Below, one piece after another: positions 26,731-37,434 of a stretch of DNA of 64,000 bases; position 1 is the first letter of the stretch, and every line of letters begins with the position of its first letter. Source of the DNA: Alphaproteobacteria bacterium. GTDB taxonomy: Bacteria; Pseudomonadota; Alphaproteobacteria; UBA8366; Aestuariispiraceae. Under the pieces are notes generated by a model. It had not been told where the DNA came from and made no database searches. It was given only the letters and a program-made list of their open reading frames with translations. Both the position numbers and the translations under genes were made by a program. The stretch lies in the NCBI GenBank assembly GCA_030065235.1, contig JASJDC010000004.1:94846-158845 (forward strand), given 5' to 3'.

Positions 26731-27435
26731 CTAAGCCTGATTCAGCGCGGCGCTTTCCGTCTCAATGGCGGTTTCCAGCCGTGTCATGAACTCACGGCGC
26801 GTCAAACCGGGCGGAATCGCCGGCAGATAGCTGAACACGATCCGGCCGGGCCGGACGCGCCAGATCGATTTCGGCCAGCACAATCCGGAATTCAGCGCCG
26901 CCGGTACTACCGGCGCGGCCGAGTCGCTGTAGATCGCCGCGACGCCGGGATGATATCTCAGCCCTTGGCCGGGTGCGGTCCGCGTGCCTTCGGGAAAGAT
27001 CACCACAATCCGGCCCTGTTCGAGCGCAGCGCGCGTCTGTTGGATGAGCATCTTCAAGGCTGACGCGCCGGCGTCGCGATCGATGGCGATCTCGCCGATC
27101 GCCTTCAAGTACCGGCCGAACAGCGGAATCTCGGACAGTTCCTTCTTCAGCACAAAGGCTGGAAAATCCAGCGGCGCGTTCAGCGCCAGGGTCTCCCAGG
27201 TCGATTGGTGCTTGCAGGCGAGGATAAACGGCCGCGGCGGCAGGCTCTCGACGCCGCGCCATTCCCAACGCACACCGCCGAAGACCCGCAACCCGACCAT
27301 GACCCCATTCAGCCAGAAACGACAGGCCGCCAGAAACAAGGGCCGCGGCAATAGGATCGAGGGAATGATCACGATCACCGTGGCGACGGTGAAAGCATAG
27401 AAATAGACGCCGAAAAACAAACCTCTGACGGTCAT
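26731..27435 (-). CDS. plsC: 1-acyl-sn-glycerol-3-phosphate acyltransferase
   Basis: 234-residue inner-membrane acyltransferase that makes phosphatidic acid. N-terminal hydrophobic segment(s) about residues 5-50; acyltransferase motif I appears as KHQSTWE (the family HX4D/E), then KKELSEIPLFGRYL, and motif III as FPEGTRTAPGQ, followed by PVVPAALNSG. Last gene of the ftsE-ftsX-DUF218-plsC run on the minus strand, 46 bp after the DUF218 gene. This combination of membrane-lipid and division genes is conserved among alphaproteobacteria. Confidence 0.93.
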   Translation of the reverse strand: MTVRGLFFGVYFYAFTVATVIVIIPSILLPRPLFLAACRFWLNGVMVGLRVFGGVRWEWRGVESLPPRPFILACKHQSTWETLALNAPLDFPAFVLKKELSEIPLFGRYLKAIGEIAIDRDAGASALKMLIQQTRAALEQGRIVVIFPEGTRTAPGQGLRYHPGVAAIYSDSAAPVVPAALNSGLCWPKSIWRVRPGRIVFSYLPAIPPGLTRREFMTRLETAIETESAALNQA

Positions 27436-27481
27436 GGACTCCTCACCAGATAGGCCCGTTCGGTGACCGGCGCGGGCCTGT

Positions 27482-28147
27482 TCACAGGCTCTGAACCAGG
27501 CGCACGACGCCCAAGCGCGCCACGCTGAGCAGGGTTTTGGTATACTCGCCGGCGATAAACAACGCCGTCCCCGGGAATTTATACCATTCCCGCGAGCGCA
27601 CGTTCCCCGGAAAGACCGGATGCGGCGTGACTGTCAGCTCCGGCGCCAGGATGCGGAACTCCAACAGGCTACGCGGCATGTGATAGTCGGCGGTGACCAG
27701 CCGGATCGACTGAAAACCGGATCGGCGCGCCCATTCGGCGGACTCGGCCGCGTTGCCGCGCGTGTTGCCGGCGAGATAGCCGAGTTCAATACAGCAGGCC
27801 ACCCGCGCGGGATCCTGTTGCGAGACGCGCAGCAACTCCGCGACATCAACGCCTCGATGCACGCCGGACACGAAGAGCTTGCGCCCGGCCCCGCGCTCAA
27901 GCAGGGCGAGGCCGGTCTTCAGCCGCTGCGCGCCGCCGGTCAGCACGACCAGGCCGTCCGATTTCTCAGCCTGTTCGATCATCGCCTCGGCGGTTTGCGA
28001 TTCTTCCGGCAGCGCGTCGACGAACATCAGAAATCCGACGGCCCAGAGCGCCGCGATCAGGCCAACCGCCGCGCCGGCGATGCGCAGATAGCGCCGCCGG
28101 CGCGTATGCCGCGGGCGTAGAGCGCCTGATGGCCGGAACGCACCCAT
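27482..28147 (-). CDS. DUF218 (YdcF/SanA/ElyC-type) envelope protein
   Basis: 221 residues from the ATG at 28147; a TTG at 28183 that overlaps the ftsX stop codon would add 12 residues and cannot be excluded. A basic N-terminus (PRHTRRRRYLR) precedes one membrane segment (about residues 24-45), and the DUF218 domain follows on the periplasmic side: SDGLVVLTGGAQRLKTGLALL, RKLFVSGV, GNTRGNAAESAEWARRSG, VTADYHMPRSLLEF. Members such as SanA and ElyC affect envelope integrity and peptidoglycan precursors; the exact activity is unknown. Confidence 0.85.
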   Translation of the reverse strand: MGAFRPSGALRPRHTRRRRYLRIAGAAVGLIAALWAVGFLMFVDALPEESQTAEAMIEQAEKSDGLVVLTGGAQRLKTGLALLERGAGRKLFVSGVHRGVDVAELLRVSQQDPARVACCIELGYLAGNTRGNAAESAEWARRSGFQSIRLVTADYHMPRSLLEFRILAPELTVTPHPVFPGNVRSREWYKFPGTALFIAGEYTKTLLSVARLGVVRLVQSL

Positions 28148-28179
28148 CTCGCCGCTACCCGATCCCGCCCGCCATACGC

Positions 28180-29097
28180 TCAATCCATGCGCCTGAGGCG
28201 CGCGAAGACGGTGATCCGGGTCGCGATCATGCTAACCGCCGCGATGGCCGCCGGGGCGACCGCCGTCAACCCGATCAGCGCGCCGATCAAAAACGGCGAG
28301 GCCGCGCTCGGCCCTGCCGCGGTCAAGGCCGCCATGTCGCCGCGCAACATCTCGCCGGAGCGGAGCACCAGAACGGTCAGGCCGGTCGCGCAAAGCGCCC
28401 CGGGCGCGGCGCCCAGCAACGCCAGGATGAAAACCCGCTTCTGAAACTGGCCGGCGATATAGCCGTCTTTGGCGCCGATCAAATGCAAGAGCTCCACCGT
28501 CGGGGCATGGGCGGCCAGACTGCCCCGTGTGGCGAAGGCGATCATCGCCACCGCCGCGCCGACAACGACCCCCGCCACCGTCAACGCGACCCATTGCAAG
28601 ACCGCGATGAACCCGGTGACCCGGGCGCGCCAGACGCCGTGATCGTCGGCCCGGCCGCCCACCGCCTCCGCCAGACGCAGATTCAGCGCGTCAAGGTCGA
28701 TCGACGCGCCTGGCGCCAAGGTCACATCGATCAGTTTCGGAAAGGGCAGGGTCGGCAGGCTGGATTGCGCCCCAAGCCAGGGCTCGATCAAGGCGTCGAG
28801 CTCCGCGTCGCTGACCGGCGCGGCGGAGACGACGCCCGGCGTCTCCTTCAGCACCCGGATCGCCGCCTTGACCCGATCCTGCAACGCCGCGTCGCCTTCT
28901 CGTTCGCGCGCCGGCAATTCGACCGTCAAGGCGGTCTCCAGCGCGCCGGTCCATTGCCTGGACAGGTCGCTCAGAACGATCAGCCCGGCCAAGGCCAGGG
29001 TCGCGACGAAGGTTAGAAAACCGACGATCCAGGGCAGGAAACGCGTCGATTCATCCGACGACAGCGGCAGATCCGAACGGAAAGAAGACAGACTCAT
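28180..29097 (-). CDS. ftsX: Cell division ABC transporter permease FtsX
   Basis: 305 residues from the ATG at 29097; the longer ORF adds an arginine-rich stretch encoded within the end of ftsE. Cytoplasmic N-terminus, first membrane helix about residues 21-43, a large periplasmic domain (about 45-165), and three more membrane helices (about 170-300) in the FtsX arrangement, with a GYIAGQFQKRVF cytoplasmic coupling segment. FtsX with FtsE activates periplasmic cell-wall hydrolases at the divisome. Starts 14 bp after ftsE. Sequence conservation is low, as usual for the family, but context makes it firm. Confidence 0.9.
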   Translation of the reverse strand: MSLSSFRSDLPLSSDESTRFLPWIVGFLTFVATLALAGLIVLSDLSRQWTGALETALTVELPAREREGDAALQDRVKAAIRVLKETPGVVSAAPVSDAELDALIEPWLGAQSSLPTLPFPKLIDVTLAPGASIDLDALNLRLAEAVGGRADDHGVWRARVTGFIAVLQWVALTVAGVVVGAAVAMIAFATRGSLAAHAPTVELLHLIGAKDGYIAGQFQKRVFILALLGAAPGALCATGLTVLVLRSGEMLRGDMAALTAAGPSAASPFLIGALIGLTAVAPAAIAAVSMIATRITVFARLRRMD

Positions 29098-29111
29098 GCG
29101 CCCGGAAAGCC

Positions 29112-29918
29112 CTAGCGCGATTGGCCGAGCGCGTCTTCGATCGAGCGTCGGAACGTCCTTGCCTGACCGCCCGCATCTGCCTGTCGCGCCTTCTGTTGCG
29201 TCCCGGGACGAGCCGCAGGACCGGTCTCGGAGTCGGGCCAATCCGGTCGATCCTCCACCGTCAGCCCGCCGTCGCGCAGCCGCATCACCGGATGGCCGAA
29301 CCGCTCGACAAGGCTGCGGTTGTGGGTCGCGATCACCACGGTGGCGCCCATCCGGTGCAATTCCTCGAACAGATAGAGCAGTCGGACCGCGATCGCATCA
29401 TCGACATTGCCGGTCGGCTCATCCGCCAGCAACAGGTCCGGCCGGCCGATCACCGCCCGGGCGATCGCCGCCCGCTGTTTCTGCCCGCCGGACAGGGTCG
29501 GCGGCGCGGCGTTCTGCTGATCCTCAAGGCCGACCCAGTTCAACAGTTCCGACACATGCCGTTTGACCAGAGTCTCTTCGACATGGTTCACCCGCAACGG
29601 CAAGGCCACATTGTCGAACGTCGAGAGGTGATCAAGCAGGCGGAATTCCTGAAACACCACGCCGACCCGGCGTCGCACTTCCGGCAGTTCGTCACGGTCG
29701 AGCGCGGCGGCGTTCCGATCGAACAACGTGATCACGCCGCGCGTCGGGCGGTGCGCCAGATACATCAGTTTCAAAAGGGTCGATTTACCTGCGCCGCTGG
29801 CCCCGGTCAGGAAATGGAACGAGCCGGGCTTCAGCTCAAACGATAGATTGCGCAGAACCTCCGGCCCGGCGCCATAGCGCATTCCGACATTCTCAAATCG
29901 AATCACTGGCGACTCCAA
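29112..29918 (-). CDS. ftsE: Cell division ATP-binding protein FtsE
   Basis: 268-residue ABC ATPase that couples to FtsX at the septum. Walker A GASGAGKST near residue 39, Q-loop VVFQEFRLL, signature LSGGQKQR, Walker B LLLADEPTGN and H-loop ATHNRSL. The first 220 residues are the complete FtsE domain; the last 45 (Pro/Gly/Arg/Gln-rich) are an extension beyond the usual length and look disordered. First gene of the minus-strand cluster, divergent from the DUF3426 gene. Confidence 0.94.
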   Translation of the reverse strand: MESPVIRFENVGMRYGAGPEVLRNLSFELKPGSFHFLTGASGAGKSTLLKLMYLAHRPTRGVITLFDRNAAALDRDELPEVRRRVGVVFQEFRLLDHLSTFDNVALPLRVNHVEETLVKRHVSELLNWVGLEDQQNAAPPTLSGGQKQRAAIARAVIGRPDLLLADEPTGNVDDAIAVRLLYLFEELHRMGATVVIATHNRSLVERFGHPVMRLRDGGLTVEDRPDWPDSETGPAARPGTQQKARQADAGGQARTFRRSIEDALGQSR

Positions 29919-30139
29919 GCCGCGGCGGCGCGCGCGGCGATTGTCGCGGGACGCCGATCCGTCCTATGGCGACGACCGTAATCAGGGCCCGGCGCGTCCG
30001 CAAGACAAGCCGGCGCGAAAGATCGGTTTTCGCGGCGTTATCATGGGCTTAGAACTCGCGCCGGCGGCGAGGGCAAGGCCGGCGGCGAGGCCGTGGCCAC
30101 CGTGCCTGCGCGCCCGAGTCGCCGGCCCAGGGGGCCGCC

Positions 30140-30168
30140 TTGCGCCGAATAGACCCGACGCCTATAAG
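30140..30168 (+). promoter_or_regulatory. Putative promoter of the zinc-ribbon/DUF3426 gene
   Basis: TTGCGC (30140-30145), 17-bp spacer, TATAAG (30163-30168), giving a leader of about 40 nt before the ATG at 30214. The rest of the ftsE-to-DUF3426 gap shows no other signal. Confidence 0.45.
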
Positions 30169-30213
30169 ATTCTTCTGTTATCGAGCCCTCAGACCGACCG
30201 AGTCGCCACGCCG

Positions 30214-31119
30214 ATGATCCTCGCTTGTCCGAATTGCGGTTCGCGCTTCAGGGTTAAACCGGAGGCGCTGGGCGAGGCTGGACGAGCCGTGCGATGCGCC
30301 AAATGCGGCCACGAATGGCGCGCCCATCGCGCGGATCTGACCGAACCGCCGACTGCGAAGAAAGCGGAGGCGACCCAAGCTCCGGCGCAGGAAAGCGCCG
30401 CGCCGGGGCCTACGGCGCTATCGGATTCGCCGAGACCAACCCCGACCCCGACCGAGGATGAACCGCCGCCCACGGAGGCGTTCGCACGCACGCTGGAGGA
30501 GGCGGAGGCGCCCGCCGCTGCGGAGGACGAAGAGGAGGCCCCGCCGCCCCCGCCGCCGCCAATGTTGGATGAAGAATTCCCGCCGCCGATCCGGCCGTCG
30601 GAGATGACGTTCAAACCGCGCAGCACCGTACCGACGACGCGAAAGTCGCCGGCTAAAGCGTGGGCTGTGTTGGCTGTGTTCCTGACGCTTTCGCTCGGCG
30701 GATTCATGGTCTTCCAAGGACCGATCGTCGACTCCTATCCGCCATCGACGAAGCTTTACAAAATGTTGGGCTTTAACATCGACGATCTTGGATATGGCTT
30801 GAAAATCCCGGAACCGACGGCGGAGGCCATCATCGACGGCGATCAGCGCACCCTGCAAATATCGGGCGTGATCGAGAACACCACGGATCAGCCCATCGAC
30901 ATCCCGCTGTTGCGCGGCGCGCTGGTCGATACAGGCGGAGCGGAAATCTATAGCTGGGCCTTTCTCCCCTCGGAATCGCAAGCCTTCCCGGGCGAGACCA
31001 TCGACTACAGCACCAGGATCGCCTATCGCAGCGGCGCGACCCGTATTCTGATCACCTTCGTCAGCGAACAAGAGGTTATTGATAAGGGGCTGGAGTTGAT
31101 CGGCGCGTCCGCTAATTGA
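30214..31119 (+). CDS. Zinc-ribbon (MJ0042) and DUF3426 membrane protein
   Basis: 301 residues from the ATG at 30214. N-terminal zinc ribbon with two CxxC pairs (CPNCGSRFRV, CAKCGHEWRA), then an acidic Pro/Glu-rich linker including a PPPPPP run, one membrane helix (about residues 152-172, KAWAVLAVFLTLSLGGFMVF), and a periplasmic DUF3426 domain resembling a small immunoglobulin-like fold (LQISGVIENTTDQPIDIPLLRGAL). Function unknown. Found divergent from ftsE across alphaproteobacteria. Its last 8 bases overlap the end of the convergent TIGR02302 gene. Confidence 0.85.
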   Translation: MILACPNCGSRFRVKPEALGEAGRAVRCAKCGHEWRAHRADLTEPPTAKKAEATQAPAQESAAPGPTALSDSPRPTPTPTEDEPPPTEAFARTLEEAEAPAAAEDEEEAPPPPPPPMLDEEFPPPIRPSEMTFKPRSTVPTTRKSPAKAWAVLAVFLTLSLGGFMVFQGPIVDSYPPSTKLYKMLGFNIDDLGYGLKIPEPTAEAIIDGDQRTLQISGVIENTTDQPIDIPLLRGALVDTGGAEIYSWAFLPSESQAFPGETIDYSTRIAYRSGATRILITFVSEQEVIDKGLELIGASAN

Positions 31120-33688
31120 ACTGTTTCAACAGCCGATCGATATAATCCAGTTCTTTATCCGGCCGCGACTGATCGCCCGAGCGGCGACGCAGTTCGTCGC
31201 GAATCTCGCGCGCCCGCTGCAGATCGCCGACATCGGGGATCGCCACATCGCCGTCCGCCTGACCAGGCGTCGCTTCGTTCGGCGCCCGTCCGAAGGGATC
31301 TTCGCGGCCCATTTCTTCGCCCTGGCCAAGGCCCTGAGGACCCTGTCCCAATTGATTGCCGAACCGCTCCATGAAGGATTGCTGCGCCTGGCGCGCCGCC
31401 TCCTGCAATTGATCGAGCGCGCGTCCCTGCGGCGGCACGGCCTCGCCGGGGCGCCCGTCGCGCAACGCCCCGGTTGAGCCGCGCATCTCCTGCTCGGCCT
31501 GGCCGAAAGGCGCCGGCACATCGCCCATCATTTCACCGAACCGCTGCATGATATCGCCAAGCTGGCGGCGCAGAGCCTCCTGGAGCGCAGCGTCGGCGCT
31601 TCCCTGGCCCGCCTGGCCTTGCTGACCGCGCTGACCTTGCCCCTGTTGACCTTGCTGACCCTGTTGTTGGCCGAATTGCCGGCCTTGTTGACCTTGTTGA
31701 CCCTGCTGGCGCCCTTGCTGGGCCCGTTCGAAGGTGCGGTCGAGCAGTTCGCGCTGGCCGCGCATCAGTTCCTGCAGCCCTTCCAGCATCTCCATCGCCT
31801 CCATGCCTTCGGGCGACGGGCGGGTCTGAACGCCAGCCTGCATATTCTCCATCATGCGCTGCAGTTGTTCGAGCATGCGGCGCGCGGCGTCGCGCATGCC
31901 GCTCTGCAGCATCTCGCGGATGCGCTCCATAATCTCGTTGATGTCCTGCTGCGCGATCTGGCGGGCGTCGTCATCGAACGGCGCTTCCGGGATTTCGCCG
32001 TTCTGGAACTGCTCCATCGCCGATTCCGCAAGCGCTTGCAGATAGTCGTTCATCGCCTGCTGTAGCTCTTGCATCAGGCGGTCGATTTCCTCGTCGCTGG
32101 CGCCGTTGTTCAGCGCCTCCATCAAGGCGCGCTCCGCCTCGCGCAAGCGGCGCTCGGCGATCGACAGGTCGCCGTCCTCAAGCCGCAGCGCCAACGCCCA
32201 GAGCAAGTCGACCGCGGCCGTGCGCGTTTGTTCTTCCCCGCCTTTGTGCAGCAGCCGCCGCGCGGTCATCGTCAGGCCGAGAAATACCGTGACATCGCCG
32301 AGATACGCATCCTTATCGAGACCGAGCCGGCGCAGATCGCGGGCGGTGCGTTCGGCGGCGGGCGCGCCCTGCAAGGCCAGTTGCTTACGCAGCCGGATGA
32401 TCTCGATCGCGACCGGGTGGTTGAAGTCTCGCGCCGGCAGGGTCATGTCGACCGGTGCGCTTTCGCCCTCCTGGCCTAAAGCGTCCCGCGCGTGCAGCGT
32501 CGCAAAGACCGGCTCGCCGGCCCAAATATGTTCGACCTGATTGAGGAAATGCTCGCCTTCGCTGAAGGGCTCGCCGACGCGGTGGGCGGTCGGCAGGTCG
32601 ATCACGATCGGCTCGTTCTCGGCGCCCTCCGGCGGGTCCTGCAGGACGATCCGGATCTCGACCTGCTCCAAGCCGTAATCGTCCTCGGCCGCATAGCGCA
32701 GCTCACGCGAATTGCGCAGCGTTTCCCCCAGCGCGTTCTCCGCCAAGGTCGCAGTCGGCGGCGCGTCAGGCGTCACCGTCAGGTCCCAGACGGCGATCTC
32801 CACATCATCTGCGACGACACGCAGCATATCGGAGTCGGATAGGGTCACCGTCAGACGGTGACCGTCCTGGCCGAGCGCCTCGCTGGCGAACTCAAGCGGG
32901 TTTGTCCCGGCAAGGGTTGGCGCGCCCGCGACCCCGCCGACCTGAACCGTCAGCGCCGAGCCGGCCGGGACGGCGACGCGCGGCGGCGCGCCGTCCTCGG
33001 ACGCGACAAACGCAACGCCCGGGACCGGCGGGGCGCCGCCTGTCTCCAGCGTCGTCAGGAAGACCGGCGCTGCGCCGGTATAGTCAGGCGGGGTGATCCA
33101 GGCGTCGAGCGTCACCCGCTGCCTCAGGTCGGCCCCATCCACCGCGGTCGGTAAGAAGAAGGCGGCCAATCGATCCGGCGCGGCCGTCCCCGCCGCCAGC
33201 ACGGCGATAATGAACAGGACCCCGGACATGACGCGCAGGGCGTAGCCGTCGCGGCGCGTCAGTTCGGCGTCGACCGCGCCGACGCGCAACCGCCGCACGG
33301 CCTGGGCCATGCGCTGCTGATGCAGACGCCAGAGACCGGCGCTGACCGGGTCGTCGCCGACAGTGTTCGCGTCTTCCAAAGCCGCCAAAGGCCGGTGCGG
33401 CAGGGCGCTGGCGCGCTCCAATCGGCGCAAGACCTGATCCCGCGTCGGAAGCAAGAGCCCGCGCGCGCCCCATATCAGCGCGGCGACAAGCCCGACGCCG
33501 CCGACGGCCAGAACAAGGGCATGGAGATAGAAGCCCAAACGCGGGGCGAAGCCGCTGAAAGCCAGGGCCCCGACGAAGCCCAACAGTGACAAAGCCGGCC
33601 AGAAACGCGCCAACAGGCGCTCGGCGGTCAAGGCCAGATAAGCGCCGAGATAAGGTCCTGCAGCAGGGTCCTTTCGCGTCTCGCTCAT
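31112..33688 (-). CDS. TIGR02302/DUF4175 family membrane protein
   Basis: 858 residues. Two hydrophobic helices about residues 30-75, a third about 150-175, then a large extracytoplasmic region: beta-rich domain (about 190-390), a long helical region with alternating Met/Glu/Gln heptads (MEQFQNGEIPEAPF, then ARRMLEQLQRMMENMQ), and a Gln/Gly repeat (residues 657-696). The family is conserved in alphaproteobacteria, often next to lysA, and has no established function; a structural envelope role is a guess. The ATG follows a GGGAGATCGA ribosome site. Confidence 0.88.
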   Translation of the reverse strand: MSETRKDPAAGPYLGAYLALTAERLLARFWPALSLLGFVGALAFSGFAPRLGFYLHALVLAVGGVGLVAALIWGARGLLLPTRDQVLRRLERASALPHRPLAALEDANTVGDDPVSAGLWRLHQQRMAQAVRRLRVGAVDAELTRRDGYALRVMSGVLFIIAVLAAGTAAPDRLAAFFLPTAVDGADLRQRVTLDAWITPPDYTGAAPVFLTTLETGGAPPVPGVAFVASEDGAPPRVAVPAGSALTVQVGGVAGAPTLAGTNPLEFASEALGQDGHRLTVTLSDSDMLRVVADDVEIAVWDLTVTPDAPPTATLAENALGETLRNSRELRYAAEDDYGLEQVEIRIVLQDPPEGAENEPIVIDLPTAHRVGEPFSEGEHFLNQVEHIWAGEPVFATLHARDALGQEGESAPVDMTLPARDFNHPVAIEIIRLRKQLALQGAPAAERTARDLRRLGLDKDAYLGDVTVFLGLTMTARRLLHKGGEEQTRTAAVDLLWALALRLEDGDLSIAERRLREAERALMEALNNGASDEEIDRLMQELQQAMNDYLQALAESAMEQFQNGEIPEAPFDDDARQIAQQDINEIMERIREMLQSGMRDAARRMLEQLQRMMENMQAGVQTRPSPEGMEAMEMLEGLQELMRGQRELLDRTFERAQQGRQQGQQGQQGRQFGQQQGQQGQQGQGQRGQQGQAGQGSADAALQEALRRQLGDIMQRFGEMMGDVPAPFGQAEQEMRGSTGALRDGRPGEAVPPQGRALDQLQEAARQAQQSFMERFGNQLGQGPQGLGQGEEMGREDPFGRAPNEATPGQADGDVAIPDVGDLQRAREIRDELRRRSGDQSRPDKELDYIDRLLKQFN
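31601..31720 (-). repeat. Gln/Gly low-complexity repeat inside the TIGR02302 gene
   Basis: Forty codons (residues 657-696) made almost entirely of QQG and GQ units with occasional Arg. The DNA is an imperfect 9-bp tandem repeat, a likely site for length variation by slippage. Confidence 0.8.
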
Positions 33689-33745
33689 TCGATCTCCCGT
33701 TCGGCGCGCGGCGCGCCGCTTAGGATCCCACCCCCCAGGGACCGC

Positions 33746-35032
33746 CTATTCCGCAGCCTGGCCGACCGCGCCATTCTGCCATGGAGCCAAACTATCAGCC
33801 CCGATCAGTTCTTCATAGGTCTGTCGGCGTCGCACCACGGCGAATTCATCGCCGCGCACCAGCACTTCAGCCGGCAGCAGCCGCGAATTGTAGGAGGACG
33901 CCATCACCGCGCCATAGGCGCCCGCGCTCTTGAAGGCCACCAACTCGCCGTCGGCGATATCCGGCAAAGCCCGGCCCTTTGCGAAAGTGTCCCCGGATTC
34001 GCAGACCGGTCCGACCACATCGGTCGGCGCTTCCAACGCCCCGGCCGGCCGTTCGACGATCGGGACCAGGTCGTGATGCCCTTCGTACAGCGCGGGACGG
34101 ATCAGATCGTTCATCGCCGCGTCGAGGATCATGAAGCGGCGTTCATCACCGTTCTTCATGAAGATTACGCGCGCCAACAGGATGCCGGCATTGGCGGCGA
34201 TCAGGCGACCCGGCTCGAACATCAATTGGTAATCGAGCCCGCCGAACACCTCGCGGACTAGATCGCCATAGACCGCCGGCGAAGGCGGCTCCTCGCCCTT
34301 ATACGGCACGCCCAGACCGCCGCCCAAATCGATCCGCTTGATATCGATCCCCGCTGCGCGCAAGGCGGACGCGGTCTCCGCGAGTTTCAAAAACGCCGCG
34401 CGATAGGGCGCCAAGTCGACCAGTTGCGAGCCGATATGGCAGGCGACGGTGATCGGGTTCAGGTTGGGAAGGCGCGCTGCGAGCGCGAAAACTTCCGGGG
34501 CCCGGTCGATATCGATGCCGAACTTGTTCTCTTTCTTGCCGGTCGAGATTTTCTCATGGGTCTTGGCGTCAACATCCGGATTGACCCGAATGGCGATATC
34601 CGCCGTGACGCCCAACGCGCCCGCGACGTCGTTTAACAGGTGCAGCTCGTTGATCGACTCGACATTGATCTCATGGATGCCGGCGCGCAGGGCGAAATCC
34701 AGCTCGCCCCGCGTCTTGCCGACGCCGGAAAAGACGATCTTGGAAGCGGGTATGCCGGCCGCCAGGGCGCGCCGCAATTCGCCCTCCGACACGACATCGA
34801 CCCCGGCCCCCAACGCCGCCAGCGTGTTCAGCACCGCCAAGTTCGAATTCGCCTTCATCGCGTAATAGATATGGGCGTCGAGGCCGCTCAGCGCCTCGGC
34901 GAAGACGCGATAGTGCCGTTCCAGCGTCGCGCTGGAATAGACATAGACCGGCGTACCGACAGCCTCGGCGATCCGGGACAAAGGCACATCCTCAGCATAG
35001 AGCGCGCCGTCGCGATAATTAAAATGATCCAT
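33746..35032 (-). CDS. lysA: Diaminopimelate decarboxylase
   Basis: 428-residue PLP enzyme converting meso-diaminopimelate to L-lysine, the last step of lysine synthesis. PLP lysine in YYAMKANSNLAVL near residue 60, the glycine-rich phosphate loop DLGGGLGVPY, FEPGRLIAANAG, and the active-site Cys/Glu in CESGDTFAKG. The length fits the family. It lies between TIGR02302 and a small lipoprotein gene, with argH upstream on the same strand; argH-lipoprotein-lysA is a common alphaproteobacterial order. Confidence 0.96.
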   Translation of the reverse strand: MDHFNYRDGALYAEDVPLSRIAEAVGTPVYVYSSATLERHYRVFAEALSGLDAHIYYAMKANSNLAVLNTLAALGAGVDVVSEGELRRALAAGIPASKIVFSGVGKTRGELDFALRAGIHEINVESINELHLLNDVAGALGVTADIAIRVNPDVDAKTHEKISTGKKENKFGIDIDRAPEVFALAARLPNLNPITVACHIGSQLVDLAPYRAAFLKLAETASALRAAGIDIKRIDLGGGLGVPYKGEEPPSPAVYGDLVREVFGGLDYQLMFEPGRLIAANAGILLARVIFMKNGDERRFMILDAAMNDLIRPALYEGHHDLVPIVERPAGALEAPTDVVGPVCESGDTFAKGRALPDIADGELVAFKSAGAYGAVMASSYNSRLLPAEVLVRGDEFAVVRRRQTYEELIGADSLAPWQNGAVGQAAE

Positions 35033-35053
35033 CAGTCGGTCTCTTAGCCGGCC

Positions 35054-35206
35054 TCAATCGGGCTTTGGGTAGGTCTTGGGATAGGTCGGGTCGGGACCCG
35101 GCGGTTTCGGTGCGTTCTTCTTCCCGCAAGCGGCCATGGACAGCGCCAAGCCGGCGGCCAACAGCAAGACCGCCAGCCGCACACGCATATTTTTAACCTT
35201 CGTCAT
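35054..35206 (-). CDS. lptM: Small lipoprotein, LptM (YifL)-like
   Basis: 50 residues. Basic N-terminus and hydrophobic segment (MTKVKNMRVRLAVLLLAAG), a lipobox SMAAC with Cys27 as the lipidated residue, then GKKNAPKPPGPDPTYP, a Pro-rich tail. The CGxKxPxxPP pattern after the lipid anchor is the hallmark of LptM, which assists maturation of the LPS translocon LptD/LptE in enterobacteria. Position between argH and lysA also matches LptM-like genes in alphaproteobacteria. The assignment rests on this short motif. Confidence 0.75.
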   Translation of the reverse strand: MTKVKNMRVRLAVLLLAAGLALSMAACGKKNAPKPPGPDPTYPKTYPKPD

Positions 35207-35239
35207 CGGGTCTCACCCATTTCCTCACACCCGATCGCA

Positions 35240-36673
<1,434 letters not shown>

Positions 36674-36861
36674 GTTTGTCGCCGTTCTCTGGGTCTTGAC
36701 CGAAAGCGCGCGACTATCCTTCGCGGCGCCCGCGAAGGCAAGGCCGCGACGCGACGTCGCCTCAAGGCATTTTGAGGAGCCAATCCGGGCGGCCCAGTGT
36801 AGAACATCGGCGGTCAGGCGGCGGCGCCTGATCCGGCTTCATTCCCCAACAAGAGGCGTCC

Positions 36862-37431
36862 ATGAACCTGCGTCGCGTGCTTCTGCGTTTCAGCCTGATC
36901 TTGGGCCTTGGCCTACTTCTCCCGTCCCTGTCGGCGCCCGCTTTGGCGGTCGAGTTCCCGCCGACAGACGGCGCCATGCGGGGCTTCGTCCTGTTGAAGG
37001 AGCGCACGCCGGCGCCGCAGACCCCGTTCTTCACCGCCGCGGGTTCGGAACTGCTGCTCGAAGAATTCGAAGGCAAGGTGCTTATCGTTAATTTCTGGGC
37101 CACCTGGTGCGCGCCCTGCGTGCATGAAATGCCCGCGCTGGACCGCTTGCAGGCGGCGTTCGCCGATCAGGCGTTCGAGGTGATCGCGATCAATCAGGAC
37201 CGCGGCGGCGCGCGGGTCGCCGAACCGTTCATGCGCGAGCGGCTCGGACTTGAGAACCTCGCCATCTATCTCGACCCAAAGTTCAAACTGGGCCGCGCCT
37301 TCAAGAATCGCGGCCTGCCGGCGACCTACGCCATCGACAAGCAAGGCATGCTGGTCGGCGGGCTTTTCGGCGCGGCGGAGTGGGATTCCGAAGACGCCAA
37401 GGCGCTGGTGCGCCACTTGTTGGAAGAATAG
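36862..37431 (+). CDS. tlpA: TlpA-family periplasmic thiol-disulfide protein
   Basis: 189 residues. Signal peptide or signal anchor about residues 1-30 (ending APALA), then a thioredoxin fold with the active site WCAPC (FWATWCAPCVHEMPAL) near residue 85 and the cis-Pro region GLPATYAIDKQG. TlpA-type proteins are reductants in the oxidising periplasm, often supporting cytochrome oxidase or cytochrome c maturation. Divergent from argH, as in many alphaproteobacteria. The ATG follows an AAGAGG site. Confidence 0.9.
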   Translation: MNLRRVLLRFSLILGLGLLLPSLSAPALAVEFPPTDGAMRGFVLLKERTPAPQTPFFTAAGSELLLEEFEGKVLIVNFWATWCAPCVHEMPALDRLQAAFADQAFEVIAINQDRGGARVAEPFMRERLGLENLAIYLDPKFKLGRAFKNRGLPATYAIDKQGMLVGGLFGAAEWDSEDAKALVRHLLEE

Positions 37432-37434
37432 GGG

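Noticed and set aside
31601..31720. CRISPR-like array
   Set aside because: The short repeats are in-frame Gln/Gly codons inside the TIGR02302 gene with no spacers.
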